In this document: in pieces, positions 16,370-24,530 of the stretch
Layout: every line of letters starts with the position of its first letter
Numbering within the stretch: the first letter of the stretch is position 1
DNA from: an uncultured Prevotellaceae bacterium
GTDB lineage: Bacteria > Bacteroidota > Bacteroidia > Bacteroidales > Muribaculaceae
Length of the DNA stretch: 64,000 nt
Direction of reading: 5' to 3'
NCBI GenBank assembly: GCA_900318205.1
Contig: ONJS01000007.1
Span: forward strand, 124,001-188,000
Notes under the pieces: generated by a model
What the model was told of the DNA's origin: nothing
Seen by the model: only the letters and a program-made list of their open reading frames with translations
The model's database searches: none
Made by a program: the position numbers and the translations under genes

Positions 16370-18010
16370 TTACCAAGAGCCCGAGAGTAGGTAGTTGATC
16401 AGGGCGGTAACGTCGGCGATTTTCACCTGGCCGTTCTGGTCGCAGTCGGCTGCCTGCAGGTTGATGCCCGATGCGTCGCCGCTGAGCAGGTAGTTGATCA
16501 GGGTGGTCACGTCACCGATCTTCACCTGGCCGTCGCCGTTCACGTCGCCGCGCTGGAACGAGCTGCCGGCCATGGACTCCCAGGCGTTATTATACCAATT
16601 ATAATGGTAGATAGCCCAATTCTTTGCGTTGGCTTGGCTGACCTGGGCGGGAGTAATGACATTCCCCTCGTTGGATGAACCAGTATCGGGATCAGGATCA
16701 ACGATAGCAAACACATTCCCTGTATCCCCGCTGCGTGTGGGCAGACTGGCAATCAGATTTCCCATCGCAGTACCCGTGAGGTAGTTGTAATAAATAGTCA
16801 TAGATTTAAGATTCGGGCAATTGCTCACATTCATGCTTGCAATCTGGTTGTTTAGAGCTTCTACTGTTTCAAGGCTGGTACAACCACTCAGGTCGAGGCT
16901 TGTGAGACGGTTCGTTTCACACCACAGGTTTTTAAGCTGCGTGTGGTTAGCAAGCTGCAAGCTTGAAATCTGGTTGCTGGTACAAGCCAGTTGGTAAAGA
17001 TTAGTAAACCTGCCGACATCAAGACTCGAGATCTGGTTATACCTGCAGTCAATCGATAACAAATTATTACTATTACAGGGGCTCAAGTCCAGCGAGGTCA
17101 ACTGGTTACTTCTACACCAAACGTATGCAAGGCCTGTGCAGCCACTGAGGTCCAAGTCGGTTAATTCGTTATGGTTGCAGTTAAGAGAAATGAGTGCAGG
17201 GCAGTCGGTCACATCCAGGAGGGTCAAGTAGCATACACTGCAGTCGAGTTCTGTCAGGCTTGTGTTGCCCGAGACATTGAGTTTCTTCAACTGTCTAAGG
17301 TTACTGACGTTGAGGCTGGTCAACTGGTTGTTGCAGGCCCACAGCGTTTGCAGGTTGGTCATGTTGGCCACACCGGGCAACTCGGTGATGGCACAGTCCT
17401 CACAGTCCAGGTGGGTCAACGCGGTGCAACTCTCCAGGTTGTGGATGGTGGTCAGGTGGGGGTTGTTGAAACAGCTGAGGTTCTGTAACGCGGTACAATT
17501 ATATATATCAAGATTGTTGAGATCGTTGCAGGCGCATTCGAGGTTTGTCAGGTTGGGGTTTTTGAAAACCCACAACGTTCTCAGTTCACTTAAGAATTCT
17601 ACTGTTACGCTGGTCAGCTGGTTGTTCTGGAGATACAATTGCTCCAGAGCCGTATTGTTGTCCACATTGATTGACGTCAGCTTGTTATATCCGAGATGCA
17701 GATATGTCAACTTGGTGAGGGCCCTCACATTGATCGTGGTCAGGTTGTTATTAAACAGGTTAAGCTTCGTCAATTGGGTGAAATACTGCACACCCGTCAT
17801 GTCGGAGATGCCCTTGCTTTCCAAGATTAGCTCGGTGCGGGCATTGAGCTGCGCCGTGGTGATGGTGCCGCTGGGATACTCGCTCAGCAGGTAGGAGCGG
17901 AAGTTCGCGTCAGGGAAGTTGGTGGCGTTAATCGTCACGTCGGCACGGGCTGCCAGCGTCGTCAAGACCAACGCAAGCGTCAAGAGCTTGAAAAATAGTT
18001 GTTTAGCCAT
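16370..18010 (-). CDS. Secreted leucine-rich-repeat protein with dockerin, copy 2
   Basis: Secreted protein of 546 residues and the shortest of the three paralogues. Its signal peptide (MAKQLFFKLLTLALVLTTLAARA) and upstream DNA differ from those of copies 1 and 3, but the mature N-terminus (DVTINATNFPDANFRSYL) is the same. Leucine-rich repeats run from about residue 65 to 410, then a beta-like linker and a dockerin (about 487-546, GDVNGDGQVKIGD and ADCDQNGQVKIAD) that ends the protein at LLSGSW, with none of the tail seen in the others. Function: probable secreted binding protein. Confidence 0.9.
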   Translation of the reverse strand: MAKQLFFKLLTLALVLTTLAARADVTINATNFPDANFRSYLLSEYPSGTITTAQLNARTELILESKGISDMTGVQYFTQLTKLNLFNNNLTTINVRALTKLTYLHLGYNKLTSINVDNNTALEQLYLQNNQLTSVTVEFLSELRTLWVFKNPNLTNLECACNDLNNLDIYNCTALQNLSCFNNPHLTTIHNLESCTALTHLDCEDCAITELPGVANMTNLQTLWACNNQLTSLNVSNLRQLKKLNVSGNTSLTELDCSVCYLTLLDVTDCPALISLNCNHNELTDLDLSGCTGLAYVWCRSNQLTSLDLSPCNSNNLLSIDCRYNQISSLDVGRFTNLYQLACTSNQISSLQLANHTQLKNLWCETNRLTSLDLSGCTSLETVEALNNQIASMNVSNCPNLKSMTIYYNYLTGTAMGNLIASLPTRSGDTGNVFAIVDPDPDTGSSNEGNVITPAQVSQANAKNWAIYHYNWYNNAWESMAGSSFQRGDVNGDGQVKIGDVTTLINYLLSGDASGINLQAADCDQNGQVKIADVTALINYLLSGSW

Positions 18011-18073
18011 AATATTTTCTGATTTTTAGGTTAATGTGAGTTTGACGAAAATAAGTTGCTGATACTTGGGCTC

Positions 18074-18097
18074 CTCCCCCTTGGTTAAGAGGGGGAG
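18074..18097. terminator. Hairpin between LRR copies 2 and 3
   Basis: CTCCCCCT and AGGGGGAG, 8 bp apart, lie between the LRR copy 2 start and the LRR copy 3 stop. It could end the copy 3 transcript. There is no strong T-run, so it could also be a leader structure of copy 2. The rest of 18011-18276 is AT-rich with small hairpins only. Confidence 0.4.
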
Positions 18098-18276
18098 TTG
18101 CTAACGTGCTGATTGACAATCAATAATTTCATCGAACTCGCGTTAATTAAATTAATACTGTTTAATTCTTATACTAATTTTTGCTTAATTTCTCCGTGCG
18201 AAGTACGGACATTGATACAGGCTTGACGCTGTAGTTTAGCGTAGGCAATGATGACACAGCCTTGTGGAACATGAGG

Positions 18277-20328
18277 TTATTGTATATCACCTCTCATAAC
18301 AGGGGCCTTGAGCTCTGACGTCTTCAGGTCAAGCAAGTCACTCGGGTGACTGTCTTTTTTCTTGATGGTGAGTTGCTTGGCCTTCATGACGGTAACCTTG
18401 TTGGGCCACGTGCCGCTGAGCAGGTAGTTGATCAGGGCGGTCACGTCGGCGATCTTCACCTGGCCGTTCTGGTCGCAGTCGGCTGCTTGCAGGTTGATGC
18501 CCGATGCGTCGCCGCTGAGCAGGTAGTTGATCAGAGTGGTCACGTCACCGATCTTCACCTGGCCGTCACCGTTCACGTCGCCACGCATCGACGAGCTGCC
18601 GGCATAGGGTTCCCAAGCGGAATTACTCTGATTATAATGGTAGATAGCCCAATTCTTTGCGTTGGCTTGGCTGACCTGGGCGGCAGTGATGACATTCCCC
18701 TCGTCGGTTGAACCACTATTGGGATTGGGATCAACGATAGCATACACATTCCCCGTATCCCCGCTGCGTGTGGGCAGCCCGGCAATCAGATTTCCCATCG
18801 CGTTACTCTTGAGCTGGTTGTAATAAATAATCATAGTGGTAAGATTCGGGCAATTGCTCACATTCATGCTCGCAATCTGGTTGACTTGAGCATTTATTGT
18901 TTCAAGGCTGGTACAACCACTCAGGTTGAGGCTTGTGAGATTGTTCCAGTCGCACCACAGGTTTCTAAGATTCTCGTGGTTAGCAAGCTGCAAGCTTGAA
19001 ATCTGGTTGTCGGTACAAGCCAGTTGGTAAAGATTAGTAAACCTGCCGACATCAAGACTCGAGATCTGGTTATACCTGCAGTCAATTGATGCCAAAGTAT
19101 TACTATTACAGGGACTCAAATCCAGCGAGGTCAACTGGTTACTTCTACACCAAATGTATTCAAGGCTTGGGCAGCCACTGAGGTTCAAGTCGGTTAATTG
19201 GTTAATGCTGCAGTCGAGAAAAGAGAGTGCAGTGCAGCCGGTCACGTCAAGGTTGATCAAGTTGCATTCACTGCAGTAGAGCCCTGTCAGGCTTGTGTTG
19301 CCCGAGACCCTAAGTCTATTCAACTGGCTCAGGTTACTGACGTCGAGGCTGCCTGTCAGCTGGTTGTTGCGAGCCCACAGACGCTGCAGGTTCGTCATGT
19401 TGTTCACGCCGGGCAACTCGGTGATGGCACAGTCCTCACAGTCCAGATAGGTCAACGCGGTGCAATCGGCCAGGCCTGTGATTGCCCTCAGTTCATCATT
19501 GTAGTAGCACCAGAGTTTGTTTAACGCCGTGCAGCCCCCCACAATGAGCTGGACCAGGTCACACGAACTGCAATTGAGCTCAGTTAACCAATCGTTGCCC
19601 CTGACGTTTATATTCAGCAGCTTAGACAATCCCACCGCATCGAGCGTGGTCAGCAGGTTTCTGGCTGCTAACAGGTTTTCCAGATTCACCAAGTTTGTTA
19701 CGTTCAGGCTGGTGATGGCGCAGTCCTCACAATTGATTAAGGTCAAGGCGGTGCAGCTCTCCAGACCCTGGATGGTGCTCAGGTTGGGGTTGTAGAAACA
19801 CTTGAGGTCCTCTAACGCGGTACAATTATAGATATCAAGATTGTCGAGATTGTTGTGGGCGCAATAGAGTTTTGTCAGGTTGGGGTTGTTTTGTATCCAC
19901 AGCGTACGCAGGGCACTTTTCTGATATACTGTTAGGACGGTCAACTGGTTGTTCTGGAGATACAATTGCTCCAGAGCTGTATTGTTGTTCACTATGACTG
20001 ACGTCAGCTTGTTATATCCAAGATTCAGATATTTCAACTTGGTGAGGGGACTCGCGTCGAACGAAGTCAGGTTGTTATTATACAGGTTCAGCTTCGTCAA
20101 TTGGGTGAAATACTGCACACCCGTCATGTCGGAGATGCCCTTTCTTTGCAAGATCAGTTCGGTGCGGGCATTGAGCTGCGCCGTGGTGATGGTGCCGCTC
20201 GGATACTCGCTCATCAAGTAGGAGCGGAAGTTCGCGTCAGGGAAGTTGGTGGCGTTGATCGCCACGTCGGCTCGGGCTGCCAGCGTCGATAACAGCACTA
20301 CCAGAGTGAAGAGTAAAATCTTTTTCAT
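18277..20328 (-). CDS. Secreted leucine-rich-repeat protein with dockerin, copy 3
   Basis: Secreted protein of 683 residues with the same plan as copies 1 and 2: signal peptide (MKKILLFTLVVLLSTLAARA, identical to copy 1), LRR cap, Cys-containing leucine-rich repeats to about residue 510, a dockerin (about 578-637) and a C-terminal tail ending APVMRGDIQ. Its C-terminal LRRs and dockerin are nearly identical to copy 2 (SLDVGRFTNLYQLACT, GDVNGDGQVKIGDVTTLINY), while its N-terminus and promoter match copy 1. It therefore looks like a mosaic made by duplication and gene conversion. Confidence 0.9.
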   Translation of the reverse strand: MKKILLFTLVVLLSTLAARADVAINATNFPDANFRSYLMSEYPSGTITTAQLNARTELILQRKGISDMTGVQYFTQLTKLNLYNNNLTSFDASPLTKLKYLNLGYNKLTSVIVNNNTALEQLYLQNNQLTVLTVYQKSALRTLWIQNNPNLTKLYCAHNNLDNLDIYNCTALEDLKCFYNPNLSTIQGLESCTALTLINCEDCAITSLNVTNLVNLENLLAARNLLTTLDAVGLSKLLNINVRGNDWLTELNCSSCDLVQLIVGGCTALNKLWCYYNDELRAITGLADCTALTYLDCEDCAITELPGVNNMTNLQRLWARNNQLTGSLDVSNLSQLNRLRVSGNTSLTGLYCSECNLINLDVTGCTALSFLDCSINQLTDLNLSGCPSLEYIWCRSNQLTSLDLSPCNSNTLASIDCRYNQISSLDVGRFTNLYQLACTDNQISSLQLANHENLRNLWCDWNNLTSLNLSGCTSLETINAQVNQIASMNVSNCPNLTTMIIYYNQLKSNAMGNLIAGLPTRSGDTGNVYAIVDPNPNSGSTDEGNVITAAQVSQANAKNWAIYHYNQSNSAWEPYAGSSSMRGDVNGDGQVKIGDVTTLINYLLSGDASGINLQAADCDQNGQVKIADVTALINYLLSGTWPNKVTVMKAKQLTIKKKDSHPSDLLDLKTSELKAPVMRGDIQ

Positions 20329-20384
20329 AATCGTTATCTTTTTATTAGTCAGTAAATATGAATTCCAATTCTTTAGTAATGCCG

Positions 20385-20416
20385 CAAATATAATAATAAT
20401 CTTTTACATATCCAAC
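20385..20416 (-). promoter_or_regulatory. Promoter of LRR-dockerin copy 3
   Basis: On the minus strand GTTG (20413-20416), 20 bp, TATATTTG (20385-20392), the same arrangement and nearly the same sequence as for copy 1. Confidence 0.6.
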
Positions 20417-20428
20417 AAAAATCTTACT

Positions 20429-21279
20429 TATGCGAGCGTTGATGCTCGCGCAGCTCGCAGTTTAAAGTTTAGTGTTTAGAGTTTAGAGAAGCATCCGCGC
20501 TCCTGGAGCTCACGCAAAGCCGCAAAGTCGCAAAGTTTTTTTGAAGACAATAAAGACAAGAAAAACAATATATTAATCATCAACAAAATAATTGTCATTA
20601 TTGTCTTTCTTGTCTTCCCAAATAAAGTATCCGCATTGATGCGAGCTGCGCTCGCAGATTAGTGATTAGAGATTAGTGATTAGAGAGGGCATCCGCATTC
20701 TTTGTTATAAACGCGAATTACGCTAATTCGACTAATTACGCGAAATCTTATATAATAATTCGTGTAATTCGCGTTAAAAAATTGCATCCGCGTTCCTGGG
20801 GCTCACGCAAAGCCGCAAAGTCGCTAAGTTTTTTTGGAGACAATAAAGACAAGAAAAACAATATATTAATCATCAACAAAATAATTGTCATTTTTGTCTT
20901 TCTTGTCTTCCCAAATAAAGCATCCGCAGTGATGCTCGCTGCGCTCGCAGATTAGTGATTAGAGAGGGCATCCGCATTCTTTGTTATAAACGCGAATTAC
21001 GCTAATTCGACTAATTACGCGAAATCTTATATAATAATTCGTGTAATCCGTAAAATTCGTGTAATTCGCGTTAAAAAATTGCATCCGCGCTCCTGGGGCT
21101 CACGCTAAGCCGCAAAGTCGCTAAGTTTTTTTGAAGACAATAAAGACAAGAAAATCAATATATTAATCATCAACAAAATAATTGTCATTATTGTCTTTCT
21201 TGTCTTCCCAAATAAAGAATCCGCGGTGATGCTCGCTGCGCTCGCAGTTTAGAGTTTAGAGAAGCATCCGCATTTTTTG
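20429..21279. repeat. Tandem array of ~295-bp composite repeats
   Basis: After a lead-in with GCTCGCGCAGCTCGCAG and GTTTAGA heptamers, a composite unit starting GCATCCGCG repeats at 20491-20783 (293 bp), 20784-21080 (297 bp) and 21081-21262 (182 bp, partial). Each unit holds CACGCAAAGCCGCAAAG, an imperfect hairpin around GAAGACAATAAAGACAAG, a GCTCGCTGCGCTCGCAG-type arm, GATTAGT/GATTAGA heptamers (GTTTAGA in the partial unit) and, in the full units, an AACGCGAATT..AATTCGCGTT palindromic module. It fills the 20329-21377 gap; no gene is visible in it. Confidence 0.85.
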
Positions 21280-21377
21280 GTGTCTGTTGCTTTTTGACAT
21301 GGTGTAGTGCAGCGACCGGGTATTACCTTTGCCGCACGAAGAAAAACTCAAAAACCATCAGTAAACCCCTTTTTGAA

Positions 21378-22208
21378 ATGAAAAAGACGCTTAACATAGA
21401 CATTGACCCCGCGATGATGATGACGGTGTCAACCTCGCTCAAGCATAGCGAGCTGGGACGGCTGTTCAGCGCTCTGGCTGCGCGCATGGCAGGCGAGGAT
21501 GCCGAGGTGTATCTCAACAACTCGGGCCTGAGGCTCGCCTTTGCCCTGTTGTCTCCTGCTATCGACGACAGCCTGCAACGCCTGGCCTTGAACCGTGCCA
21601 ACGGCGCCAAGGGCGGTCGTCCCCGCAAACACCCCGTCGAGCCAGTCATGACGCAAAATCCTTCCTCTCCCGAAGGGAAAAACCATGAAGAAACCTCCAA
21701 AAAAAGCAAAAAAGAAGACCTTTCCCCCACACCCCCTATAGAAGAAAAAAATAAAAAAAACAAGATAATAACTCCCTCCCATAGCGCGTGCGCAGGTGAG
21801 GAAAAATGGTACAAAAGAACCGTCCCCGTGTACCAAACGGTGGTGCTGGAGTGGGAGGAACTGCAAGAGCAGATGCTGCACGAGCAGCCGTGGCTCGACG
21901 AGTTGTGTATGAGCCGTGGCATCGGCCGCGAGGACATGGAACACTATATCGCCGACTTTATCAAATACCTGCGGGAACGTGACCTGCGCGAGACCTTGAC
22001 GCATGCCAAGGGCCACTTTGTCAATCAGTTACCTTATATCATCAAAATCTATAAAACCAATCAAGACAACCATGAAAACAATCAACGATTTATTGCCGAC
22101 CCTGTCGCCCGTCGACAATCTGAGCGCGAATCCCGCCGTCAAGCAGTCTGTCGTGCTATCGCCGGCCTTGCAGCACAAGGTGAACAGCCTGCTGTCAACC
22201 CATTCTGA
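21378..22208 (+). CDS. DUF6291/DUF7833-like protein
   Basis: Protein of about 276 residues with no signal peptide. The start at 21378 (MKKTLNIDIDP) was chosen because the open frame before it lies in repeat DNA. The N-terminal part ([14 protein letters not shown].. RANGAKGGRPRK) resembles DUF6291-type proteins and the C-terminal part (WLDELCMSRGI.. HYIADFIKYL.. HAKGHFVNQLPYIIK) resembles the DUF7833 module, both common in Bacteroides replication or mobile-element-related genes. I name these from memory of the families. A Lys-rich, poly-A/poly-C stretch (21695-21775) links them and is prone to slippage. Its last 137 nt overlap the next gene in another frame. Confidence 0.7.
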   Translation: MKKTLNIDIDPAMMMTVSTSLKHSELGRLFSALAARMAGEDAEVYLNNSGLRLAFALLSPAIDDSLQRLALNRANGAKGGRPRKHPVEPVMTQNPSSPEGKNHEETSKKSKKEDLSPTPPIEEKNKKNKIITPSHSACAGEEKWYKRTVPVYQTVVLEWEELQEQMLHEQPWLDELCMSRGIGREDMEHYIADFIKYLRERDLRETLTHAKGHFVNQLPYIIKIYKTNQDNHENNQRFIADPVARRQSERESRRQAVCRAIAGLAAQGEQPAVNPF

Positions 22209-22728
22209 CTTGCAGTCGTTCATGCGGGTGATGAATCCCACGTTGCAGCAATACAGTGCCGAACACGTCGAGCGGGCGTTCTTTGGTACTGCGCCCACGC
22301 TGTTTACCCTCCGCCATGCCTACCATGACGATGCCGCCACCATCTGGATGCTGCCCCAGCTCTATGACCTGAACGAGTATTGCGGTTGCAAAGAGAAGCT
22401 CGACGAGGCCCAGATGACGCAGCTGGCGCGCATTATCGTCAACGAGTTTGGTTACCTGAAGGTGAGCGAGATCATGCTTTTCCTGCACCGCTTCAAGTCG
22501 GGGCGTTATGGCCGCTTCTACGGAGCCGTCGATCCGCTAGTCATCGTCACCGCCCTGCGCTACAACTTCATGAACGAACGCGCCGACGCCATTGATGAGC
22601 GTGAGCGCGCCCAGGAGCGTACCGAGTGGGAGGCCCATTGCCGCGAGGTGGCTCGGGAACGTGCCGAGGCGCATGCCGCTGGTCGCCCCATGTATCCCCG
22701 CATGGTCACCCCGCCCAAACAGGAATAA
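22072..22728 (+). CDS. DUF6633-like protein
   Basis: Protein of about 218 residues of unknown function. The body (APTLFTLRHAYHDDAATIWMLPQ.. LYDLNEYCGCKEKL.. FGYLKVSEIMLFLHRFKSG.. YGRFYGAVDPLVIVTALR) matches what I know of DUF6633, a family found beside DUF6291/DUF7833 genes in Bacteroidales. The start at 22072 (MKTINDLLPTL) makes a 137-nt out-of-frame overlap with the upstream gene; a later Met (MRVMNPTLQ) lies just beyond the upstream stop and is the alternative. The Arg/Glu-rich C-terminus is probably helical. A terminator follows directly. Confidence 0.75.
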   Translation: MKTINDLLPTLSPVDNLSANPAVKQSVVLSPALQHKVNSLLSTHSDLQSFMRVMNPTLQQYSAEHVERAFFGTAPTLFTLRHAYHDDAATIWMLPQLYDLNEYCGCKEKLDEAQMTQLARIIVNEFGYLKVSEIMLFLHRFKSGRYGRFYGAVDPLVIVTALRYNFMNERADAIDERERAQERTEWEAHCREVARERAEAHAAGRPMYPRMVTPPKQE

Positions 22729-22735
22729 AAAAGTG

Positions 22736-22770
22736 GGAGGCACGGTGGATTGCCACTGTGCCTCCTCTTT
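22736..22770 (+). terminator. Terminator of the DUF6633-like gene
   Basis: A 13-bp stem (GGAGGCACGGTGG with CCACTGTGCCTCC, one wobble pair), a 4-base loop and then TCTTT, 7 bp after the stop codon. Confidence 0.8.
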
Positions 22771-22829
22771 ACATGAAACAAATCTTCTTTTGTTTGGTTA
22801 TGCTAAATGATATCAGAAGTTGTTTTTGG

Positions 22830-23017
22830 TAGACTTTAGACTTTAGATTTTAGACTTTAGATTTTAGACTTTAGATTTTAGACCTTAGATTTTAGACCTT
22901 AGATATTGGCTTTCGCTTTCTAACGTCTAATGTCTAACGTCTAGCGTCTAACGTCTAATGTCTAACGTCTAATGTCTAACGTCTAACGTCTAGCGTCTAA
23001 CGTCTAATGTCTAACGT
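22830..23017. repeat. Two opposed heptamer arrays between convergent genes
   Basis: Left arm 22830-22914: repeats of TTTAGAC/TTTAGAT. Right arm 22920-23017: repeats of GTCTAAC/GTCTAAT/GTCTAGC. The arms are inverted relative to each other and could fold into a very long imperfect hairpin. The right arm ends 3 bp from the nuoN stop codon at 23021. Together they fill the gap between the DUF6633-like gene and nuoN. Confidence 0.85.
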
Positions 23018-23020
23018 CTC

Positions 23021-24490
23021 TCACTGGACGGCATTGAACATTGCGCTGATGGCTTCTACCGAGCCGTTGATGTAGGCGTAGATGCACGAGATCAGGCCAA
23101 TGAGGATCACGCCAGCTACACACAGGATGAGTCCTGCACGCTCGGTCCAGTGGCTCTTGATGGTGGGGATGACGCAGTCGTCCTGACGCAGGAACATGGC
23201 CTTAACGACGAGCAGGTAGTAGTACAGCGAGATGATCGTGTTGACCAGCGCGATGAGTACCAGTGCGTAGATGGCTACTGAACCCTGATGGCAGGCACCC
23301 ACGAAGATGAAGAACTTGCTGAAGAAGCCTGCAAACGGGGGAATACCACCGAGCGAGAACATGGCAAGCATCATCGTGAAGGCGAGCCAGGGATTGGTCC
23401 TGAACAGGCCGTTGTAGTCGTCCATGGTGACGCGACCCGTCTGGCGCTCGATAGCGGCAATCACGCCGAAGGCGGCGAGGTTGCTGAAGATGTAAACCAG
23501 CACGTAGTAGATCATCGAGGACATACCCATCACGTTGACGGCAATCACACCGAGCATGATGTAACCGGCCTGGGAGATCGACGAGAAGGCCAGGAAGCGC
23601 TTCAGGTTGCGCTGGCGGATGGCAAACAGGTTACCCAGCGTGATGGTGAGAATGATGATGGCATAGAGCATCCATTCCCACACACGGCTATAGGCAGCAC
23701 CGAAGACCTGCACCAGGATCACCAGGAAGGCGAATGCGGCGGCACCCTTGCTGATGACCGACAGGTAGCTGGTCACAGCCGTGGGCGAGCCCTGGTAAAC
23801 GTCGGCAGTCCACTGGTGGAAGGGAACAAGCGAGAGCTTGAAGCCCACACCGGCGATGACAAACGCCAGGGCGGCGATGAGCAGTGCCGACTGGTTGCCC
23901 AGCAGCATCGTGGCGATCTCCTTGAAGTAGAGCGAGCCGCTCATGCCATAGACGAAGGAGATACCCAGCAGGAAAATCGCCGACGAGAAGATGGCAGTGA
24001 AGATGTACTTGGCTGCCGCCTCGTGGGACTCATAGTGGCGCTTCTCGAAGGCTGCCAGCGCTGCGATGGGCAGCGAGGCGGTCTCCAGACCGATGACAAA
24101 CAGCAGGAAGTGGCGTGCCGACACCATCAGGAACATACCGAACAGCGTCAGCAGGATCAACTCGTAGAACTCGCCGCGGCGAACGCTGACGAAGTCGCTG
24201 TTGGTCCACTTCACGGCCTGCAGGAGCACCAGCACGACGCCCACGTTGAGGATGTTCTTCATCACCCAGGTGGGAGCGTTGGACTCAAACATGCCGCCGA
24301 AGGCTTCTCCCACAGCAGCGGGTACACAGAAACAGTATATCGTGTAGAGCGCCATCATGATGACCGAGAAGACGGGCATGTAACGCTGAGCGCGCTCAGG
24401 CATGAAAGTGTCGTAGATGAAAACGAGCAGGAAAACCAGCAACAGGCCTATCTCCTGCGGCATCAATAAGAACTGTGAATAATCCATCAT
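23021..24490 (-). CDS. nuoN: NADH-quinone oxidoreductase subunit N
   Basis: Antiporter-like proton-pumping membrane subunit of complex I, 489 residues with many transmembrane helices. Key conserved parts are visible: FVIGLETASLPIAALAAF with the TM5-type Glu, and GVGFKLSLVPFHQWTADVY with the Lys and the PFHQW block, then GSPTAVTSYLSVISKGAA. It is the last gene of the nuo-atp operon, 40 bp after nuoM. The start could be either of two adjacent Met codons (24490 or 24487). Confidence 0.97.
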   Translation of the reverse strand: MMDYSQFLLMPQEIGLLLVFLLVFIYDTFMPERAQRYMPVFSVIMMALYTIYCFCVPAAVGEAFGGMFESNAPTWVMKNILNVGVVLVLLQAVKWTNSDFVSVRRGEFYELILLTLFGMFLMVSARHFLLFVIGLETASLPIAALAAFEKRHYESHEAAAKYIFTAIFSSAIFLLGISFVYGMSGSLYFKEIATMLLGNQSALLIAALAFVIAGVGFKLSLVPFHQWTADVYQGSPTAVTSYLSVISKGAAAFAFLVILVQVFGAAYSRVWEWMLYAIIILTITLGNLFAIRQRNLKRFLAFSSISQAGYIMLGVIAVNVMGMSSMIYYVLVYIFSNLAAFGVIAAIERQTGRVTMDDYNGLFRTNPWLAFTMMLAMFSLGGIPPFAGFFSKFFIFVGACHQGSVAIYALVLIALVNTIISLYYYLLVVKAMFLRQDDCVIPTIKSHWTERAGLILCVAGVILIGLISCIYAYINGSVEAISAMFNAVQ

Positions 24491-24530
24491 ATCTTTATTT
24501 TTGCTTTATTATCAGGTTAAACACTTTCAA

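Noticed and set aside
20491-21262. CRISPR array
   Set aside because: Repeat units are about 295 bp, tandem without unique spacers, and no cas genes are near.
22830-23017. CRISPR or microsatellite phase-variation tract of a coding gene
   Set aside because: The units are 7 bp, vary in sequence and lie wholly between genes, so neither spacers nor a switchable reading frame exist.
23288-24469. Antisense ORF of 393 codons opposite nuoN
   Set aside because: Same codon-bias shadow pattern, with His/Asp/Gln-rich product; nuoN on the other strand is certain.
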